A stretch of DNA of 64,000 bases from Pseudeuparius sepicola (lineage: Eukaryota; Arthropoda; Insecta; Coleoptera; Anthribidae): positions 39,897,787 through 39,961,786 of the forward strand of contig OY987298.1 in assembly GCA_963920635.1 (NCBI GenBank), in the 5' to 3' direction. The notes beneath the pieces were generated by a model, which did not search any database, had not been told where the DNA came from, and saw only the letters and a program-made list of their open reading frames with translations. This document shows, one piece after another, positions 21,985 to 33,488 of this stretch; position 1 is the stretch's first letter; each line of letters opens with the position of its first letter. The translations under genes were made by a program, and so were the position numbers.

Positions 21985-24355
21985 ATTAGTATCAATGTCT
22001 TGATACTTTAAAACAAAAACTTTCTGTTTTTGCGGGGCGTCTGAGGAGATACAAGGCTAGTAACAACAAGAAACGAGACAACAAACTCTTTAAACGATCA
22101 GAAAAAGCTTTCTAGCGTACTTTGAATTCTAGCGGCAAAGCCACAAATACTAGTTACCCTAGCAGAGAACAGGTTAACGGTTCCTGGAGAAATCAACTTG
22201 CCACACCAGGTCCATGCAATGTCACTGCAAGTTGGATCAGTGAAGAACGCGAGATAGGCCCGAACTATAGCCAGATGCAACATGAGCAATTCACAACCGA
22301 TGAGGTCTCCAATGGCATCAAGATTTTCCACAACTGGAAGGCACCAGGTCCAGATCATCTTCAGTATTATTGGATTAAGAAGTTGTGGTGCACGCATGAA
22401 CAACTAACTACCTTAATTGATGAAGTCTTGCTGGATCCTCTGAAAATGCCATTGTTTCTTACGAAGAGAGCAACGTACCTGTTACCAAAAGACCAGCGGA
22501 ATACAGATAACCCTGCCAAGTACTGCCCAGTAACCTGCCTGCCTACGCTGTACAAAATAATCACATCTTGCCTTACGCAGCGAATATATGCTCACTGCGA
22601 GCGGAACAACGTCATGTCAATGCAGCAGAAGGGCTGCGCCAAGGGCGCAATGGGATGCAAAGAGCAACTCATCATAGACTCTGTCATCTGTAACGAGGCT
22701 CATTCCAAGCAACGAAACCTCTGCATGGCTTATGTGGACTACAAAAAAGCATTTGATTCCGTACCTCACGAGTGGCTCACAAGTATCTTAAAGCTGTATA
22801 AAATAGATCATCATACAGTTTCCTTTTGAGAACACGTTATGACAACCTGACGCACTAAGATACAACTCAGAACCGCAAGCAGTAATATCTAGACGACATA
22901 ATCAACATCCGAAGAGGGATTTTCCAAAGAGATTCACTCAGTCCACTGTGGTTCTGCACGGCGATGAACCCCCTATCACATCGGTTGAACTCTACGAAAT
23001 ACGGCTTCGCTATCAAAAGCAACAACGCAGAAGCGATCAAGTTTAATCACCTGCTATATATGGATGATTTAAAACTGATGGCCGCAACCAAGAACCAACT
23101 AACGCAAATGCTTACAATTGTAGAGGAGTTCTCCAGCGACATCGGAATGCAGTTTGGACTGGACAAGTTCCGCACCCTTAACATTGTCGGGGGAAGACTC
23201 GAACAGGGCACACACGAGATGCAGGACGGCCAGGAGATCGAAGCAATGAGCATGGGAGGCACATACAAGTATCTCGAGATGAAACTAGCTCACAGGATAG
23301 ACCATCGAACAATGAAAACCGATTTAACGAATGAATTCATTAAGAGAGTAAGACAAGCAGTGCGAACTGATCTTAACATCAGGAATTTGTGTAAGGCCCT
23401 AAATACGTATGCGTGCTCTGTACTCAGTTATTCGTTCGGAATAGTGATTTGGACCAACACGGACATCAAAAACCTGCAGCTAAAAGTTAGGACACTACTG
23501 ACAAAAGCTCATAAACATCAGCCCCGTAGCGCCGTAGAAAGAACAACTCTGCCACGTCAACTAGGAGGAAGAGGATTGGCAGACCTCAACAAGCAATTGG
23601 ACCAACAAATATTAAATCTGCGCAATTATTTCCACAGGCAGGCCAACAGCTCCACACTACATAAAGCTATATGCGGAGCAGACATCTCAGTACTGCTACG
23701 TCTGAGGGAACACGAGCATCAAAATCATCACCGAACCGACAATGATAAACTACAGATATGGTTGGAGAAGCCGCTGTACGGGAGGCATCCTAATGAGGTT
23801 AACCAGGAACATGTCGACAAGTTAGCGTCGAACTATTGGCTGACCTCGAGACGAATGTTCCCCGAGACGGAAGGCTTTTTACTGGCCGTACAAGATCAGG
23901 ATATGCCAACTCGCAACTACCTAAAATTCATTGTAGGAGATGCATCGGTAGTGGATGACAGATGCAGATACGGGTGCCAAACTTCAGAAACAATCCAGCA
24001 CATAACAGGAGGATGTCAGATGTTCGCATCGACGGAATATAAGGAACGACACGATTCGGTTGCCAAGATCTTGAACCAGGAACTGGCGGAAAAACTGCTG
24101 TTTGTGCAGGCAGAGAGGGTCCCATATTACAGCTACACACCGGAGCCTGTTCTTGAAAACAGCAACTACAAGATGTACTGGGATCGTAGAGTTCTGACAG
24201 ATCAACGAGTTGCCCATAACAGACCGGACCTTATAATAGTTGATAAAATTTTTAGGAAGACAACTCTCATTGATGTGGCCATCCCAAACAACTACAACCT
24301 GCGAGTGAAGCAGGCCGAGAAGATCGCGAAGTACGGAGAGATAATAACGTGCTAA
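21985..24355 (+). pseudogene. R4/R2-like non-LTR retrotransposon ORF
   Basis: This is the remnant of a restriction-like-endonuclease retrotransposon polyprotein. Recognisable order: an N-terminal stretch (21990-22110, RLRRYKASNNKKRDNKLF) ended by a stop near 22112; reverse transcriptase with KAPGPD, VDYKKAFDSVPHEW (motif A), RRGIFQRDSLSPLWF (motif B) and YMDDLKL (catalytic motif C); a thumb region; the zinc motif CRYGCQTSETIQHITGGC (CCHC); and the endonuclease motif RPDLII followed by LIDVAIP. The family normally has G in RRGIFQGDS; here it is R. Stops at about 22827-22900 plus a frameshift separate motifs A and B, and the C-terminus after KIAKYGEI is missing. The 5' end is also missing. The part from 22964 to 24355 is one open frame of 463 codons, so decay is recent. 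I favour the R4 or R2 clade but cannot separate them. Confidence 0.92.
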
Positions 24356-25920
24356 TATTTAAGAGTGTGATTTTTGGGTCCATTATGAGAAAAAACTTTA
24401 TATGAACATATGTCGTAAAAGTCTTAACTTTTGAACTACAGTGTGCTAAAACAATATATATTATAAACAAATAAAATACGCAAACTTTTAGTTTGGCAAA
24501 TGAATTGTTCTACTGAACAAGCATTTTTAGACAAGGTTAGTTAAATTCCACGTATACCGGCAAACCATTATTAAACATAACAAAGCCGTGGGTATAACAA
24601 ATATAAATATATTTTATTAATAATAATAAACTGCATACAATTTTGTGGAAAACTAGAACTAGCGTTTGATGGATGGATGGTGCTAGGGAGGAAGTCACTT
24701 ACTACCATACTACCGAAAAGGAAAAAAGTTGAGAGATTCTTGATATATCTTTTATTTTCTGATATACTGCCAATTGAAATTTTGTTGTAGCTAGGTATAT
24801 TATTCATAAACTACAGTGATTTCAAACTCTGCGGAATACTTACAAGATCGAGCCTAAGAAGTGTCCATTCTTATTATATTCAAAATAAGACGAGTTTTCA
24901 TAAATATCTATTATTTTTTTAATTTTTCGAAACGACAGGAGATATTTTACTACTACCCGTATGTTCTCTTAAAAACGGTTTTATAGTTCTCCGGGTATTA
25001 AAAAGTAATAGGAAAATACCTATATACTGACAAAAACTAATAATTCGCCAACGTATAATATTTTAATTATAAATAAAATTTATGGACCAGGGATTTACAT
25101 TTAGTTTGTAATAATATTTTTGCTTCCATTAATGATAATTATCAAATTACTTCACACTTCGCTGGAGTAGGTACATCAGATAGCCATAAATTCAGGAATT
25201 ATCTTCGTGTATTCCATGACACATGGATTAACATTTTAGCAGATAGGCATTCAGCAAATTACCATATTCCAAAAGAGAACCTCAAGACTCCGGCAGGTAG
25301 TAAAACATTTTATGTCCAGTAATAATACTTTTACTACTCCTGTGGTTTATTATATTATAAGATTTCGCCAAGATTAGGTAGTATACATATCAAAACTTCT
25401 GTAGTGGCAGGGATAGTGGGAAATTGCGAGAAGTTTCTTGTATTTCACCATTATGGTTATTATGTGTCTGCATAAGAAGGAATAAAGGAATATTATATTA
25501 AATAAACTGGCCTTTATGGGCGTATAAAAGTTTGAGAAGTATAATAAACCTAGACCAGCATTGGTGTAAGTTTCGTTTTATGTTGTGTAGATACAGGACG
25601 TTAAATTTCTAATCAAATGAAATTATAAATCGATTGTCAGTTGAAAGTTGAAATATTTTTTAAACGACAATGAGTTACTTTAATAGTTTTGTTCACTGCG
25701 ACTAATGAAATGCCGTAGGTGGCGCCCCCTATATATAATCGCATCAAAGTTATGCCAATATATCAATTTCTCCCCCCAAAATAACCCCAGTTACCAGATT
25801 TCGTGCTAATCTGTCGATGCGTTCAAAAGTTGTTTGGAAATATACAAAAAAAATAATTCCAAAACCCTGTATCTTTTAAGTAGGGAATCGGGAACCTTTG
25901 GCAATTAGAAAATACTTCTT
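24356..25920. other. Non-coding AT-rich stretch
   Basis: No gene recognised. AT-rich, with no long repeat shared with the rest of the window by eye. Confidence 0.4.
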
Positions 25921-25989
25921 TTGCTTAAGTCCACACACCAAAACTTTGTTTTTTTCACTCGACGTGCGTTTCATCATCAGGAAATGATT

Positions 25990-28440
25990 AAGTCTAATCT
26001 ACTTTTTTTTTTCTGGATGGAAGGGGAGCAAATCCTTTATGGACACCACGCGAATGGAAATTTGCGTGGTAGAATGGGAGTCACCCCAGGGGTGGGGGGG
26101 GGGCATACCCACTAAAACCTCTCCTTCAAGGTCTGGCAGAGCCGTAACGCCTAATGTTGTGGGGACAGTTGGCGGGTGATTCTTGGGGAGAAGGCTGTTG
26201 GAAGAAAGTTTTGACTTTAGAGTTTTGCCAGAAGTTGGGGCATTTTGGGAGTTTCGAAAAACTAAAGAATTAGATAAGATTGTAACATGGTCTTTTGTGA
26301 GGGAGGTGGTGGTCGGGTACAAAGTCCGTTGCGCCTCTGACGAGTGCGCTTGGATGTGTCTAGGGTGTCGAAATTGTTCTGGTGGGAGTGCATTTAATTG
26401 GCTGAGCTCACCTTGAAGCCTAGAGAGAATTACCCGTTCGTAGATTTTGGAGGAGAGAAATGGGGTGATAGTCTTGTGGGAAGAAGACGATTTTTTCTTC
26501 GGGATGATGATGATTACGGCATGCTTCCAGCAAGTAGGGAAAAAGGCGAGACAGAGACAATGATTGATAATAATTGATTATGATAATAATAATAATGTTA
26601 AGAAGTTTAACTACCTTACGTGGAAGGAACTTGATAGTTTTGTTTGAGATGTCATCATAACCTGGGACTTTTTTAGGAGCAGAAGGGGAGAGGTGCTGGG
26701 GGGGTTTTGGCGACTGAAGCGCCTTTACCCTGGTCTCTACCTCCTCCCAATCTAAATCAACGTCGGGATCTATATTAGGCTAAAATTGGCGTTCCAATGG
26801 GTCGTCGAAGACTTAGGTTTTTTCCCCTGTAGTGTACACAACTCCGCTAGGGCCTTGGATTGGGGGAAACAATCCGCGGAAGGAATTACCTTTGAGTGCC
26901 TTGATGATTTGCCAGTAATTGCAGTTTTGGGGGTTGACGGTCTCTGGACGTTGTTGCCAACGGTCGTTCTGGAGTTGCTGTAGAGCGTTCTTCAGCTCGG
27001 ATTTCAGCCTGCTGGCGACGTGTCTGTAGTCTGGACGAAGAGTGCGACAGGCCCTATTACGGGCTGCACTGGTCCTTCTTAGTAAGTCCTTGATTTCGGG
27101 GGGGGGAGGAGATTGTTTTTGTGGCGACTGGTAATATACTCGCAGGAAGAATTCTCCAGCGCCCTGCATATCCGGTCTTCCCAGGCACGGACCTCGCTTT
27201 CCAGCTCGACCACGTTCCGGGCAGATACTTGGGCACCACCGGCTTGGAAGATGGGGTTGTTGTGGAGTTTGGGCCAAACGACCACCCGCTGGAGGGTGAC
27301 GGTGTCGTCGGGTGAGGGGTATTGGAGCTACCTAGGAGGATGGTGACTGGATTGTGGTCGCTGCGGAGGTCGCAGGAGGGAGATTTAGCATTGAAATCGC
27401 CTATGTAAATCTATGGAAACAATAATTGAAGCTACTTCTAGGTTATCGAAAGTGTGTTTAGAATATATGACTGGTTTAAGGTGTTTGCGCGCGAGAACGG
27501 CCACTCCCCCGGAGCGACCGACGCGCTGTCTGTCTAGCCGATGGATTTGGATATTGAAACTATCTGCGGGCTTTAGGCATGTTTCCTGTAACAGGACCAC
27601 ATCGAAATTTTGTTCTTCAAGAAAACAGGTGAGTTCGACTTTCTTAGTGCGGACAGGGTTTGCATTCTAGGATAATATGCGTATTAGCCATTGCGAAAAT
27701 TCTGAGAGAGCAGACTTATTTGAGGAGGAGACCGAAAATGACTAGGAGTTTGTCTTGCATGGGGTGCCCGCCTTTTGTTTTAGGCGGATGATCGACTTTG
27801 GTTCATAACGTCGGGAGACGAGAGGTCCTCCTTTACTTCCTCCGTGGTGTGGAGGTAGGATACTACAAGCGCGACGACGTGGAGGGTCTTTTCTTCTGGG
27901 GTTGGGAATGTGTGGAAGGGGAAGTTTTGAGATTCCAGGACCTTAATTAGGGCCCTGCCGTCGTTTCGAATTGAGGGGACTATGTGGATGCCGAGATTGA
28001 TATCTGTGGCACGGGAGTAAGGGATTTGTTTGGATTTGAGGATTTTTGTGAGTTGAACCCACTTGGACTTGTTCCTGAGGAAGATGGGGGTGGTGGATGG
28101 GGGTTTGGGATTGGGGGCGGTAGGAGTGGCATGGGGAATGTAGGAGGTTCTGGACCTGGGTTGTGACGAGGAGGTGGTGGGTTTGTGGGAGGAGGAGGCA
28201 CTGAGTTTAGTGGATTTGGGGTTGGAGAGGAGAGATTGGAAGATATAGTGGGTTCGGTGGGTGTGGAAGCGAAGGTGCTTTGCAGCAAACTCTACGCCCT
28301 CCATGGGGATAGGGAGAGATGCAAGAAGGGGGGGCTGGAGGGGGCTGGTTCGGTATTTTCCCCCAGGACGGCAGCGGTGAGCTATCCGCTTCGTAAGGGT
28401 ATCAAATTGCTCTCGATGGTGCTGACGGAATGGAAACATA
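25990..28440 (-). pseudogene. Jockey-like non-LTR retrotransposon
   Basis: Order on the minus strand. ORF1 (28439-27780): a Pro/Ser-rich part, then PIFLRNKSKWVQLTKILKSK and ISIRNDGRAL-like sequence (INLGIHIVPSIRNDGRAL), the gag-type region of jockey elements. The ORF2 endonuclease (about 27690-27290) reads VVLLQETCLKP, GRSGGVAVLARKH, IYIGDFNAKSPS and then LRSDHNPVTI, with the central part deleted between the GDFNAK and SDHNPV motifs. A linker follows (EIKDLLRRTSAARNRACRTL). The reverse transcriptase start (about 26820-26180) reads PKKVPGYDDISNKTIKFLP, AFFPTCWKHAVIIIIPKKK and KIYERVILSRL. It carries multiple stops and frameshifts, and an ATT repeat interrupts the RT near 26580. The catalytic FADD part is missing. 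It is clearly inactive. Confidence 0.9.
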
Positions 28441-28848
28441 TTTAGTATTATCTGTTTTTTTCTAAACTTAGTGGAATCTTGAAGTTTTTTCCTTATATTT
28501 TTGCTTATTGATTAAGTTTATTACCATGTTTGTGTCGTAACTATTGACCTGCGATATGTTCTGTATCCTAGTTTTTTTCTATATTATATATTTTTCTGAA
28601 TTAATTTGTCTAATTAAATAATCTAATTATCTATCTATTAGTTAATTAATTAATTAATTAGATAAATTAATCCAGAAAAATATATGATATAAAAAAAACT
28701 AGGGTAAAGAACCTGGGCCAATGGTTACGACACAAACATGATAATAAAGTTAATCAATAAACACAAACATAAGAAAAAACTTCAAGATTCCACTAAGTTT
28801 AGAAAAAAAAACAGATAATACTAAGTAGGTATGTCTCCATCCCGTACA
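28426..28848. mobile_element. Foldback MITE, ~420 bp
   Basis: TTAGTATTATCTGTTTTTTT (28442) pairs with AAAAAACAGATAATACTAA (ends 28826). Complementarity runs through most of each arm to an AT-rich centre of TTAA repeats (28640-28660). It also seems to continue outward: CGGAATGGAAACATA on the left versus TATGTCTCCATCCCG on the right. It lies exactly between the 5' end of the jockey remnant and the start of a Penelope-like remnant. Confidence 0.8.
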
Positions 28849-29215
28849 ACTCGCGGTTCACGAAAGGTCTAGGAAAATTGTATAATCATGCTGGACTAAA
28901 ATTTGTATATAAATTTATCAGATTGGTAATACTAAAAACCTAATAGGTAACCCCAAGGACAAAATTAATCTTTAAGAAAAAAGTGGAATATTATATGAAG
29001 TTGGCTGTTCAGATAGTAATCAAAAGTACGTCGGACAAAGTAGACTTCCATAAAAACTAGATTTAACGAACAATATCGGACATTTAAAATATGGTCGATT
29101 GGAAAAAAATTTGCATTGCCGAACATGCTTTTGAAGATAATCATAGAATAAGAAGAGAAAATTTAAAATTACTTAAGTATCTACGCTTATTACAGTCTAA
29201 AAATTTCCAAATGTT
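28829..29215 (+). pseudogene. Penelope-like element, GIY-YIG end
   Basis: The C-terminal part of a Penelope-like retroelement protein. Readable pieces: VSIPYNSRFTKGLGKLYNHA, then IGNPKDKINL, then the GIY-YIG endonuclease start ILYEVGCSDSNQKYVGQSR, NNIGHLKYGRLEK and, after a frameshift, ICIAEHAFEDNHRIRRENLK. The order Y-x-V...YVGQ...R...E-H...NH is that of the GIY-YIG nuclease of Penelope elements. Stops follow INL and SRLP, and a frameshift occurs near 29105. It is 5' truncated at the foldback MITE. It differs clearly from the Penelope element at 50.5-52 kb. Confidence 0.82.
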
Positions 29216-29355
29216 AATTTAGTTTAAATAAATAAAAGGGACTAATCCCCTACATGGTATAAACTGACAGTTAGAAAGTTACGAATAACATAGTAGGTAG
29301 TTCACAGTATAAATAGAATAGGTTAGGAATAAGTAGATTAGCAACGTGCGGTTAG

Positions 29356-29404
29356 CGAAACCCGCGTCGAGTGCACAAATCAAAATCTTGGTGTGTGGAA
29401 TTAC
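29356..29404 (+). other. Penelope-tail-like motif
   Basis: GCGAAACCCGCGTCGAGTGC followed by a variable stretch and CTTGGTGTGTGGAATTACGC. A related block lies at 25925-25980 on the minus strand, beginning CTGATGATGAAACGCACGTC. Both contain GAAAC followed by CG-CGTCGAGTG. The second also has CTGATGA, as in hammerhead ribozyme cores, but without a stem II. Penelope-like elements are known to carry hammerhead motifs; these copies look degenerate. Confidence 0.35.
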
Positions 29405-31427
29405 GCAAAAGAAGTTTACCCTGTATCTTTTTATGTATGCGTTTTTTACCCTACGTTTATATTAACTTTTCGTCTTATTTTTCTATATTTTTCAGCCCTG
29501 TAAACCTCGCTACTGTTTTTCGAAAAACCCTGAATAGATATTTACTATTATTATTATTGTTATTAAGTTATAAAAAATAATTAGGATATTGTAAATATTT
29601 TGTTCTTTCTTCTTTCTATACTACTATACAGGATTAACAATCCCTTAGTACAAAAAAATTTACCACGTGCGCAGGGTGGCTTAAGAAAACATAGAAAAAT
29701 ATTTTTAGATTTATTTACGATCTTTAAAAAAAAGTAAAAACCCAATTTTCCCTGTAAATCTCCGCCTCTAATTACGTCATACAATATGGCTTCGGAAGGT
29801 ACTGCCAGCTGGAAGTGATTTTCCGCGGTGTTGCCGTTGTTTTAGGAAGGATGAAAATACATTTTTACTCGAACAAATAAAAAAAATACATAAATAACAA
29901 TCGACTTGAATCTGTACAGCTGCAGCGCTATTAGATTTACTCGAGGTTCGCCTGGATTCCCCTTACCTTAGTTTGAAATATGAAAACAAAAAACAGAATA
30001 TGAATCCCGAGTCCCGAGCTCGTCTCGAGCTCGGTCCCGAGGCTAGGTGATCCTGAATTCCTAGGCGTTTCTTGTTTTTGCATTTTCACATAGCAGCACT
30101 AAGGAATTACAATACTACATACACATTTTTCGCCTCGCGAAACCACAAAAATTTCGTAGGGATGGCGGACTGTCAGACGTAAAAACTGGACACAAATGCA
30201 CAAAACACTAGAGGTTGGGGTGGTGCGTAATAATTATCGATATGGATGTCAATGTTAGATTAGTTGATTGCGTCTCAAAAAAATGATTTTCATAAGAAAA
30301 CTCTGTGATTTCTTAATGCCGGCGTTATTGGACTGAACGCTTTGCAACACAAAGACGAAACGTCGATGTGTATCGAATCGATTCATAGTTTTGTTCGACG
30401 TCGCATCTCGCATCTCTACGCCTGCGTCACATTTCAGACTAGTTGTTGCGCTGATCTGGTTGCCTGCACGCGCGGGTGAATCATCGTATTTCGGCCGATG
30501 TTTACTCGACGTTTCCCTGCGTCCCTCTGAATTTTCGGCGATATTTTCCCGTATTTGTATATTTTGGTGCGTTTCAAAGCTATTTTGCAATTAATTGAAC
30601 GCCAGGCTTTTTACTAGTGCACTACGACCGCAACATTACAGGTTAGAAGGGCTAAAATTAATTTAGTTTTGCAAGTAGGTATGTGAAATAGTGAAACATG
30701 TTTTTAGGCGTGCGACCAACATTTTCCCACTGAGACTGGTGAGGATATTGATGAAAAAAAGAAGTATCTACCTTAGGATTATGTACACGACCAGGTAAAC
30801 TTAACGGCTAAGTTGCGAAGCACCCTCGCTTGGTCAAAGTAATGTTTTTATTTTGATCGTTCTTATTTGTGAGTAAATGGATTATATGGTTTTAGATGCA
30901 GTCCATGTACGATATACTGCCAGCAGATTGACCCACTTATTTGGCCTGGTCCAGAATAAGTAGAAGTGAAGATCCTGAAGTAAAAAATGGAAACATTTTT
31001 AATTTAATTAACCGAGTGAATTTGTGCATCGAGGTTAACGGCGGCCTCTTTGAACAGCTACTGTAGTGCTCTGCATGTGCAATGTGTGCTAGTGCAGTTG
31101 TGTTTTTTGGTTACCCTTCGGCGTTTTCGTGGCGGAGGGGATCCTCCTCCGTGGCTTGAGTACCTCGCTTCAAACAATAGGAATGGCGGAGGGAAACAAG
31201 AGGTCCCCCAACAGATTTAGAAAATGTGATGAATGTTGTGTAGTGTTGTGTGACTTTTAATGTCATAGGCATTCCTTAGAAAGTAATCGTTTCCAACAGG
31301 AAATCGAAATTTTGTGGTGAATCCTCGGATAAATTGACGGACGTGGCAACGCTGCGCTATTTCACTACCTGACACTACCATTGACATTGAAATTTTAGGA
31401 CACGTCCCGCGGGCGTCCATAGGCGGC
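29405..31427. other. Non-coding stretch with CpG-rich segment
   Basis: No gene supported. 29990-30060 carries a small hairpin (CGAGCTCGTCTCGAGCTCGG). The segment 30310-30660 is CpG-richer and non-repetitive, ending near ACAG|GTTAGA; it could be a promoter or 5'-UTR region, but nothing proves this. The opposing open frames there show no domain. Confidence 0.35.
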
Positions 31428-33488
31428 GTTTTTTGAGGGGTTTTATACAATTTGAAAAAAAATATATTTTGGCAAGTCTAATTTTTCTTTATCTACCATA
31501 AAAAATTTTGTACTAAGTGATAATTAACCCTGTAGAAAGTATCTTCTGGGACTGAATATCTTATAACTACAACTGTTTCCTTTATTGTAGGAGTCATTTT
31601 TGCTACATACCTAATCAATAATATTGTGCAACTTGAAATTATACTTACTCCATGACACCGCGATATTAATGCCTGTCAGACATATCATTCAGTGTATAGC
31701 CTACTTTCCGTGTTATAATGTCGAATTGGAGAAATTTATTGTAATGCAGATAATGATAAAACTGCCCGGCTGGTATGGAATACAGGCTTAAAACTTTAAT
31801 GTGATTAATAGTTCACTCCCATATAAGATGTTTAAATTATTTATTACTTCAGCCACTCTGTAATTTCAGGTTTTGTTTTTGTCCGCCGAGTTTAAAATTA
31901 GTATTGATTCAACATTTTGTAAATAATTGCTTTGAATCGACTAAAAATAGCAAAACGAGTCGATAGCAGTTATACAGCTTTTATGTTCTCAGCAAAATAA
32001 TTATTGTTATAAAAATGATTTTAAAACATGCTTTCTTGGTTCATTTGTTCCTTCAGGAAAAAGTAATAAGCTTTTCGAATGATTATAAGTAAAGCCAGGT
32101 GTTATCACAAGAGGAACTTTATTGAGAACATATTATAAAAAATTTAATAGTAATTTATTAACAATTGCTGCGACGTATACCCAATATAGGTAGCTATATC
32201 CATTTTAAAGGTTCTTTAATTTATAAACTTCGGAGCCTACATGAAAAATACATAATAATTGTTATAATATATTATTAAATATATAATTTAAATAAAAATA
32301 TACATTTTGTGGAAAAACAATATAGTTTTTTTTATCAGAAAAATGGTTTAAATGTTAAGGACGGATGTGCATTTTAAAAATTGAGAAAAGTTAAATATTA
32401 TGACGAATTACGTAAATTGACAATGTTAAAAATAATTCTCAGAAAAATTCTTTCGATGTTTTGATTTAAAATTAAAGTAAGATAACCTGTCTTACGCTTA
32501 GGGCCTAGCTGACACTGCGATTCCACAGCAGACTGTTCGGAAATGTCAGTAAATTCATGTTTTTGAGTCTGCAACGCTGATATTTTCTTTGCCGGGACAA
32601 AGTATCCTAGAGTCGAAAAAGCTATTTAGAACTTTGAATTTACTTCATAAAACAACAACTCAGTAGATAAGTTGTCATATTGTCAAGTAATCAGTTAAAA
32701 ATATTAGGTAATACAAATAAATAAGATAATTAAAAAATATTCAAGAATAAAAAACACGTTACAGTGATGAGTGATATTACTGATATTGTCCATTGATACG
32801 CTCATACATAATACAAGTTATTTAAATAATCTGGTACAAATTATGAAGGTTCTTATAGTTGCCAGAATAAAGTAATTAAAGCGATGAATCAGAAAATTTT
32901 TTGAAATATTATGTAAATAAACATAATACAACACGGTCAATTTTCGAGGAAACGACAGTATTAATTTAAAACAAATAGAAAATATGGAAAATATTCATAA
33001 TCGAGTGTGTTTCAGTGGACAACACACAAAGTTCCAAATTAGAACCATCCGACTTAACCCTGGTTGATTACCAAGTCCCTTGCAGTTCCGCGTAGTTGTC
33101 ACCTGTCACATTCGGTTACAGAACCAAGTAACAGCAAAGTGTTATAGACCGGGAGATAGTGACAGATTTTTGGACGTGATTTTACCCAGTATGCCTTGCA
33201 AAGGGCCAGAGCTGGGCAAGTAATTAGGCGAAAGTAATTGAACTGTCAATTAATTCCTTTTCATGGAATTGTACTTAGTTGGAATTACTTTTGAAATAGA
33301 GACAGTAATTGTAATTTAATATCAAGTACCTTTTGAAAAGGAATTGTACTTGTAATTTAAAATCAATTACTTCTGAGAATTGCAATTCCTTTTTAAAATT
33401 CCTTTAATGCAATTACTGTTTCAATTACAATTACTTTTCCAATTACAATTACTTGTCCAATTACAATTACTTGTCCAATTACAATTAC
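31428..33488 (+). repeat. 2,061-bp tandem duplication, unit 1
   Basis: It starts at GTTTTTTGAGGGGTTTTATA and runs into the left part of the hAT-type element (33207 onward). No gene is recognised; the bulk is AT-rich and of unknown nature. The last 340 bp contain the left arm of foldback family D (GACCGGGAGATAGTGACAG at 33147) and the AATTAC-rich left end of the hAT element. Confidence 0.9.

Noticed and set aside
26183..27346. Plus-strand open frames over 26.2-27.3 kb
   Set aside because: Antisense shadows of the jockey endonuclease/RT region.
27984..28445. Glycine-rich open frames on the plus strand
   Set aside because: They are antisense to the proline/serine-rich ORF1 of the jockey remnant.
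30255..30594. 111-codon minus-strand and 67-codon plus-strand frames
   Set aside because: They overlap each other, show no domain, and lie in a GC-richer segment where open frames arise by chance.
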